DNA of 64,000 nt. Origin: Paraspadella gotoi (Eukaryota; Chaetognatha). The notes under the pieces were generated by a model. That model ran no database searches, had not been told where the DNA came from, and saw only the letters and a list, made by a program, of their open reading frames with translations. Positions within the stretch are counted from its first letter, which is position 1. Every line of letters begins with the position of its first letter. This document shows positions 1 through 20,545 of the stretch, one piece after another. The position numbers were made by a program, and so were the translations under genes. The DNA is taken from NCBI GenBank assembly GCA_051294375.1, contig CM119266.1:9494538-9558537 (forward strand), read 5' to 3'.

Positions 1-1489
1 AGAGCATTCTGCCGGGACTAGCGTCGAAGAAATTAAATATGAAATTGGGGACGAATTTGAGCTTCTTGGGTTGTTGGGGCGCCATGGACGCCTACATGTT
101 TTACATCTCGACTCCAACTTGGAGGGTGAAATACATGAATCAAAAGTTGAAGAGGTATCTGACAGTCTTTGGCAACATCCCTGGTATCATGGAAAACTTT
201 CTCGTGTTTCGGCTTTTACCATGCTTAAATCTCAACACACAGGAACTTTTTTAGTGAGAAAAAGTCAAAGTAATGAAGGATTCACCGTTTCTATAAAGGC
301 AGCTTATAATATTTATAACTGGAAAATAAATCAAAGAGAGGCAAAAGTTTATATTGATAATTCCAATGATTTCGATTCAATCCCCGAATTAATCAAACAT
401 TTCTCTAGCGAAGTGAACCCATTAGAAAATTGTAAAACGCTATTTTTTAAAAAACCAGCAACCAGGCAAAGACCGCAACTCAGAGAAGAAGGTGAATGGG
501 AAATTCCACGTTCCAACATTAAAGTCTATAGACTATTGGGCAGTGGGTATTTTGGCGAAGTCCACGAGGGGGAGTGGACGACAAAAAACGGAGCTCGTAA
601 AGTCGCGGTCAAATCATTAAAGCCGGGAAAAATGTCAATCTCTAAGTTTCTCCGCGAAGCAGAAGTAATGAAAAGGTTGCAGCATCCGAACATATTACGA
701 ATACTCGGTAAGTAGTTATACAAACGTAGTATTTAAAACGGAATTTTTGAAACATTTTTGCCTTGTATAGGAATTGTTACCAAGGATCCATCTGGTCAAG
801 TTATTATTTTAACCGAATATATGCAAAATGGAGACCTCCGCCGCTATATCATGAACGACGCTAATAAAATCCACGACGATAGACATTTTTTCGAATTATC
901 TTGTCACATTTGCACAGGAATGGTTTACCTGGAAAAGCGAAACGTAATTCACAGAGACCTTGCCGCGCGAAATATACTCGTCGACGAAAATGGTACGGCA
1001 AAAATAGCCGACTTCGGACTAACCACTGCTCTCGAAGACGAGGAAGACTACTACAGGTGTGACTCGAAACAGTATTGAAGCCGAGATCGAAGTAAACGAT
1101 ACGCTCATTGATTTCTTTTCCTCAGAGGAGACGCAGATTCGACATTTCCGCGACGATGGGCGGCGTTGGAATGTTTGGAGCGCTTGATATGCACCACGAA
1201 AAGCGACGTCTGGTCATTCGGCGTCACAATGTGGGAAATCTTTACGCGAGGCGAACGTCCCTTCTCTACTTTGAAGAACGAAGAGGTCGTCCAATCTCTC
1301 ATTCGGGGACAAAGACTTCCGAAAACCACAAAATACGTTCAAATTAACGAAGACGCCTACAGAATTATGAATCGTTGCTGGAACAAAAACCCAGCAAAAA
1401 GAGACTCCTTTGCTGAAATGCAGCCACAACTCGAAAGACTATTCTTGGACGCCCTGTCTCGATTAAAGAGACCCGCTACTTCCGAATAA
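1..1489 (+). CDS. Src-module non-receptor tyrosine kinase, 5'-partial
   Basis: Cytoplasmic protein-tyrosine kinase; the window starts inside the coding region. Exons are 1-707, 771-1056 and 1126-1489 (TAA), with phases that agree. The visible order is the tail of an SH3 domain (IGDEFELLGLLG), an SH2 domain (WYHGKLSR, GTFLVRKS with the FLVR phosphotyrosine-binding arginine), then a complete kinase domain: glycine loop GSGYFGEV, VAVK lysine, HRDLAARN catalytic loop, ADFG, an activation loop with two adjacent tyrosines, and SDVWSFGVTMWE. All catalytic residues are present. HRDLAARN rather than HRDLRAAN points to the Csk/Abl/Tec/FRK side rather than classical Src. The protein ends about 10 residues after the kinase domain in PATSE, so the Src-type inhibitory tail tyrosine is absent. 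A polyadenylation signal AATAAA lies near 1614. Family certain, orthologue not assigned. Confidence 0.93.
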
Positions 1490-1662
1490 TTCCCTTTTCC
1501 TTTCAACGTTTCTTACTACTAGAATAATTGTAAATAATTTCTAATGTTCGGGGGAAATTCGAATTAAACTAAAATTTGACACAGTAATATATTTGTACAA
1601 ATATTATAGAGCAAATAAAAATATTGTTTTAAATTAAAAGAAACAAACGGATGTCCTCTCTC

Positions 1663-4604
1663 TCAGTCGTCGTCCTCATCCTCGTCTTCGCCACCGCCAC
1701 CTTCTCCTCCTTCCCCGCCCTCTCCCACTTTTTTCTCCAAGAGCTTCCGCAGGGCTTCTTCTTCTTCCGGCGTCGGGTCCACAGTTTCCTCGATCTCCGG
1801 ACCCACTGGATATTCTCTCTACGAGTGCGGGAGCCAAAAGTTTTATATCAAAATGTCGCGATTCAAACACGCTAAGGTCAAAGGCACTGACCCACGGCAT
1901 AGTCGGTAGCTCCGGTTGAAACTCTCCCTTCAAATATTTGAGACCGCTTCCCACGTATATGTTGAAAAACTTTTTTCCCGTTGACAGAGACACTGCACCG
2001 GGCCACCGGTTGTTCCGCACTATTGCTAAGCCGTACTAAGAACGGGGGGATAACATGAAAAGGGAGGAAGAGAGGGAAGTGAGAGTGCAGAGAGAGAAAG
2101 AGAGAAAAGAGAAGAAAAGAAAACGTGTCGGGAATAAAACTTTCGGACTTTTATTCATTCGAATATTCATTGACAATTAAAACATTTGTACGCAGGATTC
2201 GCTCCTTAACAAACGAGAGACGGCCAATAAAATAAACTGCTCGAGTTCAGCCAACAACAAAAACCTGAGGAATGGTCGCCGACGAAAGGCTGGAAGACCA
2301 AGCCAGCTCCTCTTCCTCTTCATAAGGTTCATCCGCGGCGATGGTGGTCAGCAACGGGGGTCCGAATTCCGGTTCGGCGGGAATGGCGTAAATGTCTATC
2401 TCGCCGCCGCCCTCCCCTTCGTCCTCGCCCTCACCGGCCGGGTTAGGATTGAACCAGGTTATCCTTCCCTGAGCGGGGAAACGAGGGCGACGAGCTACTT
2501 CTTTAAATTCCGCTTTATTTACCAACCAGCGATCGCTAATCGACGAAACCAATCGAGAGACGACACCTGGGGCAAGATGTAAGACACGTGGTGCACCCAA
2601 TTTTCCAAGCTCGAGTCTGCTAGTTCCACGACAGGGATCCCCTGAAAATGGGGATTTTCCATCGGGTCCGCGCCACCGCCTCCTCCGCCTTCGGCTTCCC
2701 CTTCCTCTCCAAAGTTAAAGTATCCCATCGGAGAGACGTGGGTGCTTGCCGAGATTCGCGCGATTTGGCAACGCAAGTAATGTTTTTCAAGACCTTTTTA
2801 CGGTGAATTAATAATTTTTTTTTTTCATTGAAGGAATACATGTATAATTGTATATTGTATAAACCCAAGAAAAAATATGTGATGAATTTTTCGTTTAGAT
2901 TAATTCGTAAAATTAACATGCCTGGTATATGTTTTTTCTCCTGTTTCGGCCCAGGAAACGGCGGGTAAGTGATGATCGGCCGCTCGAGATCACCGGTGAA
3001 CGATTTTCTAATTTTTCGAGAGCATTGAATCTGTTCGGGTGTCACCATCGGAAGCCGCACCCAAGGTTCACCGATCTCGGATGTCACGTAATAGGCAAAC
3101 TTGTTCACGCCTTTCCCACGAGAGAGAAAGAAAAAAAAAACCGGATTAATGAAATCCCTTCTCGACTCACCCCGTCCAACCACCGGTTCCCCCACCACTA
3201 TTCTCCCCCCCCCCTTCGAAGGCGCGAGACAATCCGCTCAAGCCGCGACAACCTGTGTTAATCTCCTTTGGGATGATTGGCGGCGGGTGCCACTTGTTCA
3301 CGGGCAAGGGAGGGCCGTCGTCCTCGGCCCCTTCGCCCTCGCCCTCGACGGCGGCATCCAACTCGGCCGCCAGATGGTAATCCTCTTGGTCTCCCTCGTC
3401 CTCGCCCTCCTCGTCGAAATCGCCTTTTCGAGGAAGAGCGATTTTAATCGATAAAGTCGGCGAGAAGAAAAGAAAATAAACGAGAACTCGTTTTGCTCTT
3501 TATTTTTTCCAGTAGGAGGCAAGGAGGTATTTTTAACGGGTAAATAAAATGCTGTCATTTAAGAAAACGACAGTGTATTCTTATTTTTATTTCAGCTCAA
3601 CAATGCAGATTCATGCTCTATTTTGGAGCATGTTCAATTTCGAACCATACCAAAAACAAAAGCACATCAATCCGTCGTTTTTTTCCACCAAACATGACCG
3701 TGCCTTCTCCGTCCTGCCATTCGGCCTCGATGACGGTGTAATTCTTATCAGTGCCGATGATTTTGCCCCAGAGCCTGACTTTGCGAAGAGGCTCGGAGGC
3801 AATGAGCTTCTTAACGGAGAGCCCGATGCGGAAGAGCTCGTCAGTGGAAAAGCCGCACATGGCCTGGTGCATGTAGAAGGCCAGTTCCAGGAAATTCGGC
3901 ATGGGTAGCGTCTCTAGGTCCAGGTCGAAGTCGTCCTCGCCTTCGCCCGTACTCTATAAGCGCGGAGGGTAAGGGTTGTTGTTTCGCTCATCAGTTGGTA
4001 GTGGCTGTTATTGGCTTATTGTAGACCCTTTACCGGAAGCAACAGAGGCAGCTGCAAATTGGCCAGCTCGACCGTCTTCGAAGGATCGCGGACGTCGAGG
4101 ATCGGATCGTAATCGTCGATCTTTAAGTCCTGGACGTGTTTCTCCAAACCGCGACCAGAAAATCTTAGGCGAGGATCAAAGAGATTAAAATCGAGCAAAG
4201 GACCGAGCAAAGGCCGACGACGACGATACCTTTCGAACTTGAGCTGCTTGGACAAATCTTCGAGAATATCGACGACGTCGGGCGGTTGCGTCTCAATTAC
4301 TCGAGAGATAATTCTCGCCAGGTGATCGTACAGATTTTCCCCTAATCGAGAGGAGGCAAAAAGTTTTAGTTTCCTTGGTAGCCGCCTTTTTTACAATATT
4401 TTTAAAAGTTGTTAACTTATTAGTTGCTGTAATTTTCTTTTTTGGTAGTTGTTGTTGTTTTTAATGTTTATGTCGTCCTAACGATCGTAGTACCATCGAA
4501 GAACCTGTAAGGGCGCTCTGTTGTAGCAAAAGCGCCTTGGCGTTCTGGTAATCCATGCTGTACTTTCTCAGCGTTCCATCGCCGTCACCGCACTCGGCCG
4601 CCAT
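1663..4604 (-). CDS. RSPH4A: Radial spoke head protein 4/6 homologue
   Basis: Axonemal radial-spoke head subunit, needed for motile cilia and flagella. Ten exons: 4604-4505, 4341-4230, 4163-4034, 3953-3704, 3423-3253, 3110-2922, 2793-2567, 2468-2265, 2035-1892, 1818-1663, giving about 560 residues (vertebrate RSPH4A/6A are about 717; Chlamydomonas RSP4/6 about 460). Family landmarks in order: [10 protein letters not shown] near the start, [89 protein letters not shown] and an acidic C-terminus. The start is the first ATG before the conserved region. Two donor sites look like GC rather than GT (after exons 4 and 6); for exon 4 a weak GT 15 bases on (exon end 3689) would also keep frame. RSPH4A and RSPH6A cannot be told apart here. 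Its 3' end converges on the kinase gene. Confidence 0.93.
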
Positions 4605-4843
4605 CCCCGCGTCGATGTTGGACGCATTCTCTGAATTCGATTATCGGCGAACGAGTCGGTTGCGAGGAACCAATTATCGATAACGGAAGGGGGAATTGAC
4701 AAATCGACATCCTATTATCGGGCGGACAATACGAGCGCTTACACAGACTCTTTCCCTTTCTCTTTTCACCGTCTGTTTTTCTCTGTCTCTCTGTCTCTCT
4801 CTCTCTCTCTTTCTTTCAAGCAGCGAAATGTCTACAAGTTAAC

Positions 4844-5016
4844 TTAATTACTGTTCGCTCTCTCGACGTCGGTGAACCGTTGTTCAATGACGAGCCCGCC
4901 GCGCTCGGGATACGTGCGTTCCTTCCACGGATGAGGATCCTCGACGGGCGGGAAGATGAAGGGTTCCTCCTCTTCCCCCTCACCTTCATCCCACTCCTCG
5001 TCCAAGACCAGCGGCC
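4844..5016 (-). CDS. Orphan acidic terminal exon, gene unknown
   Basis: After a good acceptor (GCGCGCAG, 5018-5017) one frame reads 56 residues to a TAA: PLVLDEEWDEGEGEEEE, then FIFPPVEDPHPWKERTYPER and GGLVIEQRFTDVERANSN. Composition and GC content look coding, unlike the AT-rich DNA on both sides. It enters in phase 1 (two bases left over), whereas the nearest upstream same-strand exon (furry, ending 6158) leaves in phase 0, so it cannot be the direct continuation of furry. The acid-rich stretch recalls radial-spoke proteins, but I could not align it. It may be the last exon of a gene whose other exons are missing, or a chance frame. Confidence 0.3.
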
Positions 5017-6157
5017 CTGCGCGCGCGAAAAGTGGAAAAGGAGAGAGAGTCGAGAAAAGGAGGGCCGCAGCGATGGCGATAAAATACGAGCGGGAAAAAT
5101 AATTAGAGGGAAGACAAAAGGGAATCCGGGGTGAACGAGCCGAGATGCCCTTTCAATCGCTGCCTGTCGAGTTTGGACAAAAAAGCAACGTCAACTCGAG
5201 GAAAAAAGGATGAACTCTTATTGAAAAATTAACAACGCGATAACGAGACGAATAACTTTAAATGGTTTAAAACAAAATTCTATGAATCAAATAACCTTGA
5301 GCGTTTTAAAGGTTAACACATTGATAAACTTTATTACAGTTCTAAAAGTAACGATCGAACGCCTACGCGGCGTACTAATTTCTTTTAATAACAGTTCTCT
5401 CCCCACGCATTTTCGGAAGAACTGGATCGTTTTAGAAGAAAATTCTTTTTAGTTGAGGAGCGAGGAAACAAAAAGTCAGCGTTTTACCTTCGTTTCCGTC
5501 GGCCATTATCTTTCGCTGGCTTTTTACGATAAGGACGAGAGACAAGAGGAATCGGTACGATCGATATTATTGGTGACGTCAATCTGAGAGAAATTCTGCT
5601 TCTCCCGAATGTCTCCCATTCGCTCCCCCCCCCCACCCGCTTTTTCTTCTCAGTTCTTATTTCTTTTCCTAAATTTTCGCGAAAAAAAAGAGGGAAAAAG
5701 GGTTTTTTCTTTTTTGACAGAAAATTCGGATCTTTTCGGAAAGCTAGGGAATCAGTTTCTACTTCAAAGGCTTTAAATGTCTCTTTCTTTAACAACGCAT
5801 TTTCTCCATGTAAATTATTTGCTCACGTCTTCAAAGACTTCCTTTCGAGATTCAAAAATCTAGATTCTTTGCTCGTGCAAGAGTAACAAGGCAAAATATA
5901 AAATTGTATCGCCCTAACGTAGCAAATGAAATGGTTCATATATTTATGTTTTTATTAGAAAAGAAAGCAGTTACTTTCATAATAGCACTGTTCATCTTTT
6001 TAATTACATAAAATAAGATACGAAAAATAGCGCTGAAAATCGAGAAAACCTCAATCTAAGAGAATTCTCTCCACCCCCCCAATAGCACGATTTCTATGTT
6101 CAAAACTAATTCGTCAGGTTAAAATAGTATTAAAAACCTAGTTAAACCCTAACTTAC
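5017..6157. other. Gap where the rest of furry would be expected
   Basis: AT-rich DNA with polypyrimidine runs (for example 5625-5720). The strong donor CGAG|GTAAGTT at 6157 opens an intron, but I find no exon matching the next furry segment on either strand. The longest frames (such as 5484-5795 on the minus strand) are low-complexity Lys/Phe runs. No gene is called here. Confidence 0.6.
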
Positions 6158-15254
<9,097 letters not shown>

Positions 15255-15995
15255 CACGATTTGTTTTGAGGGAAAAGAGGGAATAATCCTCCAGCGAGCT
15301 TTTAGTGTTAGTCCATGCTAGTCGGTTAGTAACATTATTACTAAAATGAGCAGAGGAATGGAGATAATATGCGATTGAGAATGTAGAAAATTGTAGATAT
15401 AAACAAAATTGTTGTCGAGCAATCAGCTGGAGAACTTGATCAAACCAGAGTTCGCTCGAGAACGGAGACCTATTTTTGAACAACTGAACAAGAAGTAAGA
15501 AGGATAGAATTATGGCAAATAAAATTAGACAGCTGTTGTGCTCAAGGTCTTGAACAATGAACATGTAATATTAAGGGAGCCAAGCTAAATGTTACCGAAT
15601 TTATTAGGTGTTCCAAAAAGACTAGTTTAAAAATTTTCTTTTGCAATAGAATATAATAATAAATAATATAATATAATAAATAGAATATAATAATATATAA
15701 TATAAAATACGTCAAAAATAGAGTAATACTTTAATCACTGCAATGGCATAAGAAATTGGTACAACCAATATAAAAATAAAAATTATCAATTCATTTAATA
15801 AATAAGCTATCTTTCCCCCGATGTTGTCATTCGAAAAAAAATTATTTGCAACAGAGTAAAAAAGTACATTTAAAATATTTTTAGTCATGTTTAGAAATTA
15901 ATCAAGTCGGGATTTCCAGAATTTTTTTTCGTCTTTTTTTGTGTTTTTTTACAAATTATTGCTTATCATCCAATATAATCAATCGCCTCATGAAT
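15255..15995. other. Intergenic region furry/NUDT9
   Basis: AT-rich DNA between the furry start and the NUDT9 stop. It contains short (TAATA)-type repeats near 15650-15705 and one copy of a dispersed repeat at 15746-15816. No gene was seen. Confidence 0.6.
15746..15816 (+). repeat. Dispersed repeat A, copy 1
   Basis: About 70 bp starting GAAATTGGTACAACCAATAT and ending AATAAATAAGCTATCTT. The same sequence occurs at 31028-31087 (+) and 62342-62402 (-). All three copies lie in non-coding DNA; two sit beside hammerhead-bearing repeats, so it may be part of the same mobile family. Confidence 0.75.
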
Positions 15996-17233
15996 TCAAT
16001 CCCAGTGGGCGTCCCTCATTTCCGCCACTTGGCGTAGGAACTGGGCGTGGCTCGATTGGATCGAAACTCTGGGGGAGACGTCGTGCCAAGCGACGTCGCA
16101 CGCGTCGTCGCCGGCGATGAGCGGGAATCTCCCGACTCGAGTTCCATCGTCGTCGTGAAAGTTGACCGCCACAGTCTCAATCCAGGCGTTGTCCGTGTTG
16201 CGGGAGTCGTCAACGTAGCCTGAGAATTCTCGTAATGATTTCATTTTTTTCTTTTCTTTTTCCTTTCCTTTTTATTCTTCAGTCAAGCTTTCGGCGAGAA
16301 CAACAACTATGACCGAACCACAACTGCAAAATAACTTGGTCCTTTCCTTTCCCGTATTTCCATTCTCCCACCCCACCCCCCAGCTCCAAACCTCTGTAAA
16401 CTTCATGTCCTCGGTCAAAAAACTCTTTCAGCTCAATCTCGAGCTGTGCCTTATCTTGAGCGGACATTTGCAAAACATTGAGAGCCTCTTCGCCGAATTC
16501 TCGTTTCAACGTATGACTGATCGCTTCATCCTCGTCAACCATCCCGCCTCGAGGGGAAGAGGGGCGTTGAAGTTGGGTGGAAAACAAAAAAGAAAATAAC
16601 AAAAAGGCGAACCCGGAAGAGCCCATTCGCCGGAATCCTTGCGTCGAATCGAAATGACCTGAAGGACGGGTCGTCTCGAGACGGAGTCGATCATCTTGAA
16701 TCCCCCGGCACCTCTCTTCCATCTCGTCACGATTGGGTCGGCCGCGTGGTTGGGTCCCCACTTTCCTGCGGTTGTGGGCGAGTCGGAAAGGAGAGGGAAT
16801 CGTGAAATGCAGTTGGAAGAAAGAAACTCACCCAACAACCCTCTCCCGACGACGCCTGTTCTGCCGACGGGGTTCCGGGGTCTTCCGTCAACGACATCGT
16901 AGATTTGGGTGTAACTTTTGCGGTTCACTTTTCCGTCTTGATCGTTCCATGTGAACTCGGCCGCGGAGATATCGGGATCGGCCCAAGGGGGACGATTGGT
17001 CACGATGAGTGATGTGTATTCGACTGAGGTCCAGAGAGGGGGGATGGGGTGGTAAGTGCTTAGGGAATCTCTCGACCACGGCCTTTATGACGCTTTTATT
17101 TACCTGGAGCATAAGACTTCCAATCCTGCGTCCAGGCAACTTTGTCGTCCGGAACGTGAAACCGTTCAACGGTTGAGCCTTGATAACGAGAATTTCGGCA
17201 TTTTGCATGATTGAACACGACATGGAAGGCCAT
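15996..17233 (-). CDS. NUDT9: ADP-ribose pyrophosphatase, NUDT9 type
   Basis: Hydrolyses ADP-ribose to AMP and ribose 5-phosphate. Five exons: 17233-17104, 17023-16832, 16765-16613, 16547-16392, 16219-15996, giving 284 residues. The order matches NUDT9 throughout: YQGSTVERFHVPDDKVAW, RPPWADPDIS, GRPRNPVGRTGVVGRGLLG, KWGPNHAADPIVTRWK, GEWALPGGMVDEDE, then the Nudix catalytic helix REFGEEAL and YVDDSRNTDNAWIETVAVN, ending AEMRDAHWD. The catalytic REFGEE is intact, as in active NUDT9 and unlike the TRPM2 NUDT9-H domain, so an active enzyme is likely. It starts MAFHVVFNHAKCRNS without a clear mitochondrial presequence, and is shorter than human NUDT9 (350), mostly at the N-terminus. An upstream leader exon cannot be excluded. 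Confidence 0.95.
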
Positions 17234-17639
17234 CGGGAACGTGTATCAGATTCGTAATTATTTCCTTTTATATCAAGATTAAAATTCTACTAAGATCGTT
17301 CATTTTTCACTGTTCACCAGCAAAATAAATTTTTGACGAGAAAACCAGAGAAATAATTTTTATCCCGCCAAACCGGTTCTGTTTTATAGACGTATCCCAA
17401 GCGCTGACGCCAGCGAAAAAAGAGCCAAAGGGCCCGATTAGCATTTGGAAAGATTTAAATAAAATGAAGCTTAAGACTAGCGAATGTTCGCAACACGTCC
17501 GAAAAAAGTAAGCAAAAAAAAAAAATCTGAAGATAATCTGACGACGTTATAGATTTAATAAAGGGAGAGTATCCCTAATGGGAAATGGTTGGGGCTACTA
17601 GGCGGGGGTTTAAAGGGGGATTTGAAATATCGAGTTGCG

Positions 17640-17731
17640 GACGAAAACGAAAGTTTTGTTATGTATCACTCTTGCTTTGCGAGTCCTTCATCAGCGTTTG
17701 ACAGTAAGACAATTTTTCAAGCAATTATAAG

Positions 17732-17768
<37 letters not shown>

Positions 17769-18076
17769 CAATAAAGAATTGAGAAAGGACAGTGGTAGAT
17801 GTGAGGACAGATGAAGGTAAGGAAAGGAAAAAGGGGAAGTAAATTGATTTTTAAATTGTGAAAGTGAGTGAGAGAGAAAACAATACATTTTGAAATGTAC
17901 AACAAAGATAAATGAATTTGTAAACTTAAGAATATTCCAATTCATTTCTCTTTGTAGTACATTTTAAAATGTATTGTTTTCTCTCTCTCTCTTCTCTCAC
18001 CATTTCGAAACATGTCCCTATACTCTGTTAATAAATCCTTGTAAAAAGTAACAAAACTTTCGTTTTCGAATCCGCT
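17640..18076. repeat. Hammerhead-family repeat, decayed palindromic copy
   Basis: Two ends face each other. At 17640-17694 the minus strand reads CTGATGA (17694-17688) followed by the half-stem GGACTC, but the expected GAAAC has decayed to GATAC. At 18006-18016 the plus strand keeps CGAAACATGTC but lacks the CTGATGA half. Terminal sequences are inverted (ACGAAAGTTTTGTTA at 17646 against TAACAAAACTTTCGT near 18050). The interior has a (GA)n run at 17733-17764 and a purine-rich stretch shared with 61530-61620. Non-functional relic. Confidence 0.65.
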
Positions 18077-18672
18077 AATTAAATACAACAACGAAAAGAG
18101 AGAAAATTACACAATTGAATTTTCTTTTATTTAAATCATCGCATCCTTCAGTTTTTAAACAATCCTATCCAATTATCTCTTCCGATTGCATGTAGTCTTG
18201 CTTCTTTTTTATTCTTTTTTAAATACGTACATATTTTTACTCTCTTCTAAAATTTCTTTTTTTTTATTGATTTACCAAAATTTACGCAAACGAGGTGAAT
18301 ATTTTTTGTCTTCCTTCACTCGCAACTCTTTATCCATGAAATTGGTACATGTAATCGTTATAACTCTCAAAAAAAGGAGTGCTGAGACATAATATTCCCA
18401 TTATTATTTCTATATTTTGTATGAACATGTTTTTGAAGAAGTATAGTTTTTCCCCATTTCGTTTTTCTATTTCATATTTCTCTTCCCCACTTCTAACGCT
18501 CGAGAGCTCGTCCGTTAAGAGCGGGCAAATGGACGATAAAAGTCGGCTCCGCACGCAACGTTGAAATAAAAAAAAACTTCACTCGAAAGCTTCTTCCTAT
18601 GGTGCGGAGAAGCTTTCGAACAAGCAAAGCCACGATATTTAACCCGCGATTTGATTGAACAATTGGGTAAAA

Positions 18673-20545
18673 ATGGATGTTGACTACGTTTTGAACAAAA
18701 TAGGTCCATATGGGTTTTACCCTCTTGGAATATATTTTTACACCCTTTTTATGGTTTTCACCTATTGCTGGCAAATGATGGCTCACGACTACGGAAAATG
18801 GATACCGGAATATAAATGCATAGTAAGAGTGAAGTATATTAAAAACTCCATTAAAATAAAATTTGGTACAATTCTATATTCGTTTATGCGTTAATTTTAC
18901 TTTCACCAACCGTGGTTAGGGGCGATTACTGATTAGGGTTAAGAGGCTTTTAAGATTAAGGAAATTAGGTAATTTTATTTAAAATTTTTTTGAATAAATA
19001 TTTTTAAATGGTTTTTCAAAAGACGCCAAAAGCCCGGTCGGCGAAAGTAACATTTTGCCTTTTATTTTTAAGGAGAACAATTCTTTGGTCGGCAATGACA
19101 TAGATGAATGTAAACTAAATGGAACCGAAAGCACATGCCAAACATTTTCTTTTGGAAATCGCCCAGCTGACACGAGCACAATATCCGAATTTAATCTCGT
19201 CTGCGACAAAGCATATCTCGACAATTTGTGCAATACTATATTTTTCATAGGCATCTTTTTAGGAAATCTCGTGTTTGGTCCTTTATCTGATAAAATAGGA
19301 AGAAAACCCGTTTTTGTCGGTTGCAGCTTTATAATGGCAATAAATGGGATTCTAACATTATTTGCTACGAGTTACCCAATGTACATTGGCATAAGATTTG
19401 TAGCTGGTTTAATGTATGCTGGGGGTTGTTTTACCACATGGACATATGCGACAGAACTTTTCTCCAGTAACTACCGGGTTATTCCAGGCTTAGCAATTTA
19501 TGGCGCTTGGGGGGTGGGATTGACATTAGCCGCGGGATTCGCTTACCTTTTTCAAAAGTGGCGTCATCTTTATGCTTTTTTGTCTGGTTTAGCCTTTTTA
19601 TCTTTTCCAAGCTGGTTTCTTTTTCCCGAATCTTTATTTTGGTTAGTGCGCAAGGGGAGAATAGAAGAAGCTAAAACCAATCTAGCCAAAATTGCAAAAT
19701 CACGAGGTTTGGATCTTAATACAATTTTGGCGGAACAGCCAAGCAATACACATCTGCTAGATTTCCCTACTCGTGAAGAAAAAACTCAATCCGATGATGC
19801 GGAGGAAAATGCAAATGAAATAAAAAGTATAGCCACTTCACGAAAATGGAGTCCACTGTACATATTGTGCTTGGTTGTTATGAGTTTTCTGTGGATGGTA
19901 GACTCTCTCGTCTATTTCGGTTTACAATTCTCAGCACAGGAGTTTACAAAAAATAGGTTTTTGAGTGGTTTTATTTTTGGCGTGATCGAAATGCCGGCAG
20001 TTTTTCTCGCAGTAGTAGTAGTTAAGCTAACAACCAGGAGATTCTCAACACTGTTGTTTCATGCTATTGGAGGGGTAGCTATGTTAATTCTCGCTGTTAT
20101 AAGAACATTTAATGAGGATGCATTAGGAGAAAATTCCCCCTTAGCTTTCTCTTTGAATCTGATAGGAAAGTTCGGTTCATCAGCGTGTTTTTCATTGGTA
20201 AACATTCTGGCAGCGGAACTATTTCCGACGAATGTACGGTCAACTTCTTATCATATAGCCGTTGGTTGTTCGAGGATAGCCGCCTTGGGAGCTACATTTG
20301 CTTCGGTCCTTTTTAGAAGTAAACCTTTAATTCCAGAATTTGCTTTCGGGGCTCTTGGTCTCCTGGCAGCCATATCTGCAGTTTTTATTCCGGAAACTAA
20401 AGACCAGCCGCTTCCCCAAGTAATGGAAGATCTTGATGTGATGCAGAAAAGTACAGGACACATCTGCAAAATATGTGGTGTGGGTAAAACACATAGGCCT
20501 TCCGATGAGGTCGTCGTAACGACCTGGGAAGAAGGCGAAAATTAA
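18673..20545 (+). CDS. SLC22-type organic ion transporter (MFS)
   Basis: Plasma-membrane major facilitator of the organic cation/anion/carnitine transporter family. Two exons, 18673-18822 and 19073-20545 (TAA), give 540 residues, the usual SLC22 length. Exon 1 carries the N-terminus (MDVDYVLNKIGPYGFY) and TM1. Exon 2 carries the extracellular loop with cysteines and NGT/NNS glycosylation sequons, the EFNLVCDKAYLDNLCNTIFF segment, the conserved TM2-3 loop GPLSDKIGRKPV, then PESLFWLVRKGRIEEAK in the central loop, TM7-12, and ELFPTNVRS before TM11. The end is cytoplasmic with a Cys pair (ICKICG). The start is the first in-frame ATG. The substrate cannot be read from sequence. Confidence 0.92.

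Noticed and set aside
3966-3986. Minus-strand CTGATGAGCGAAAC in a radial spoke gene intron, resembling a hammerhead core
   Set aside because: There is no room for stem II between CTGATGA and GAAAC and no flanking family sequence; a chance match.
5484-5795. Minus-strand 103-codon Lys/Phe-rich frame considered as the next furry exon
   Set aside because: No similarity to furry, low complexity, and no matching acceptor in phase 0.
20173-20186. TTCATCAGCG in the SLC22 coding exon, resembling the hammerhead repeat
   Set aside because: Coding sequence with no stem II or GAAAC partner nearby.
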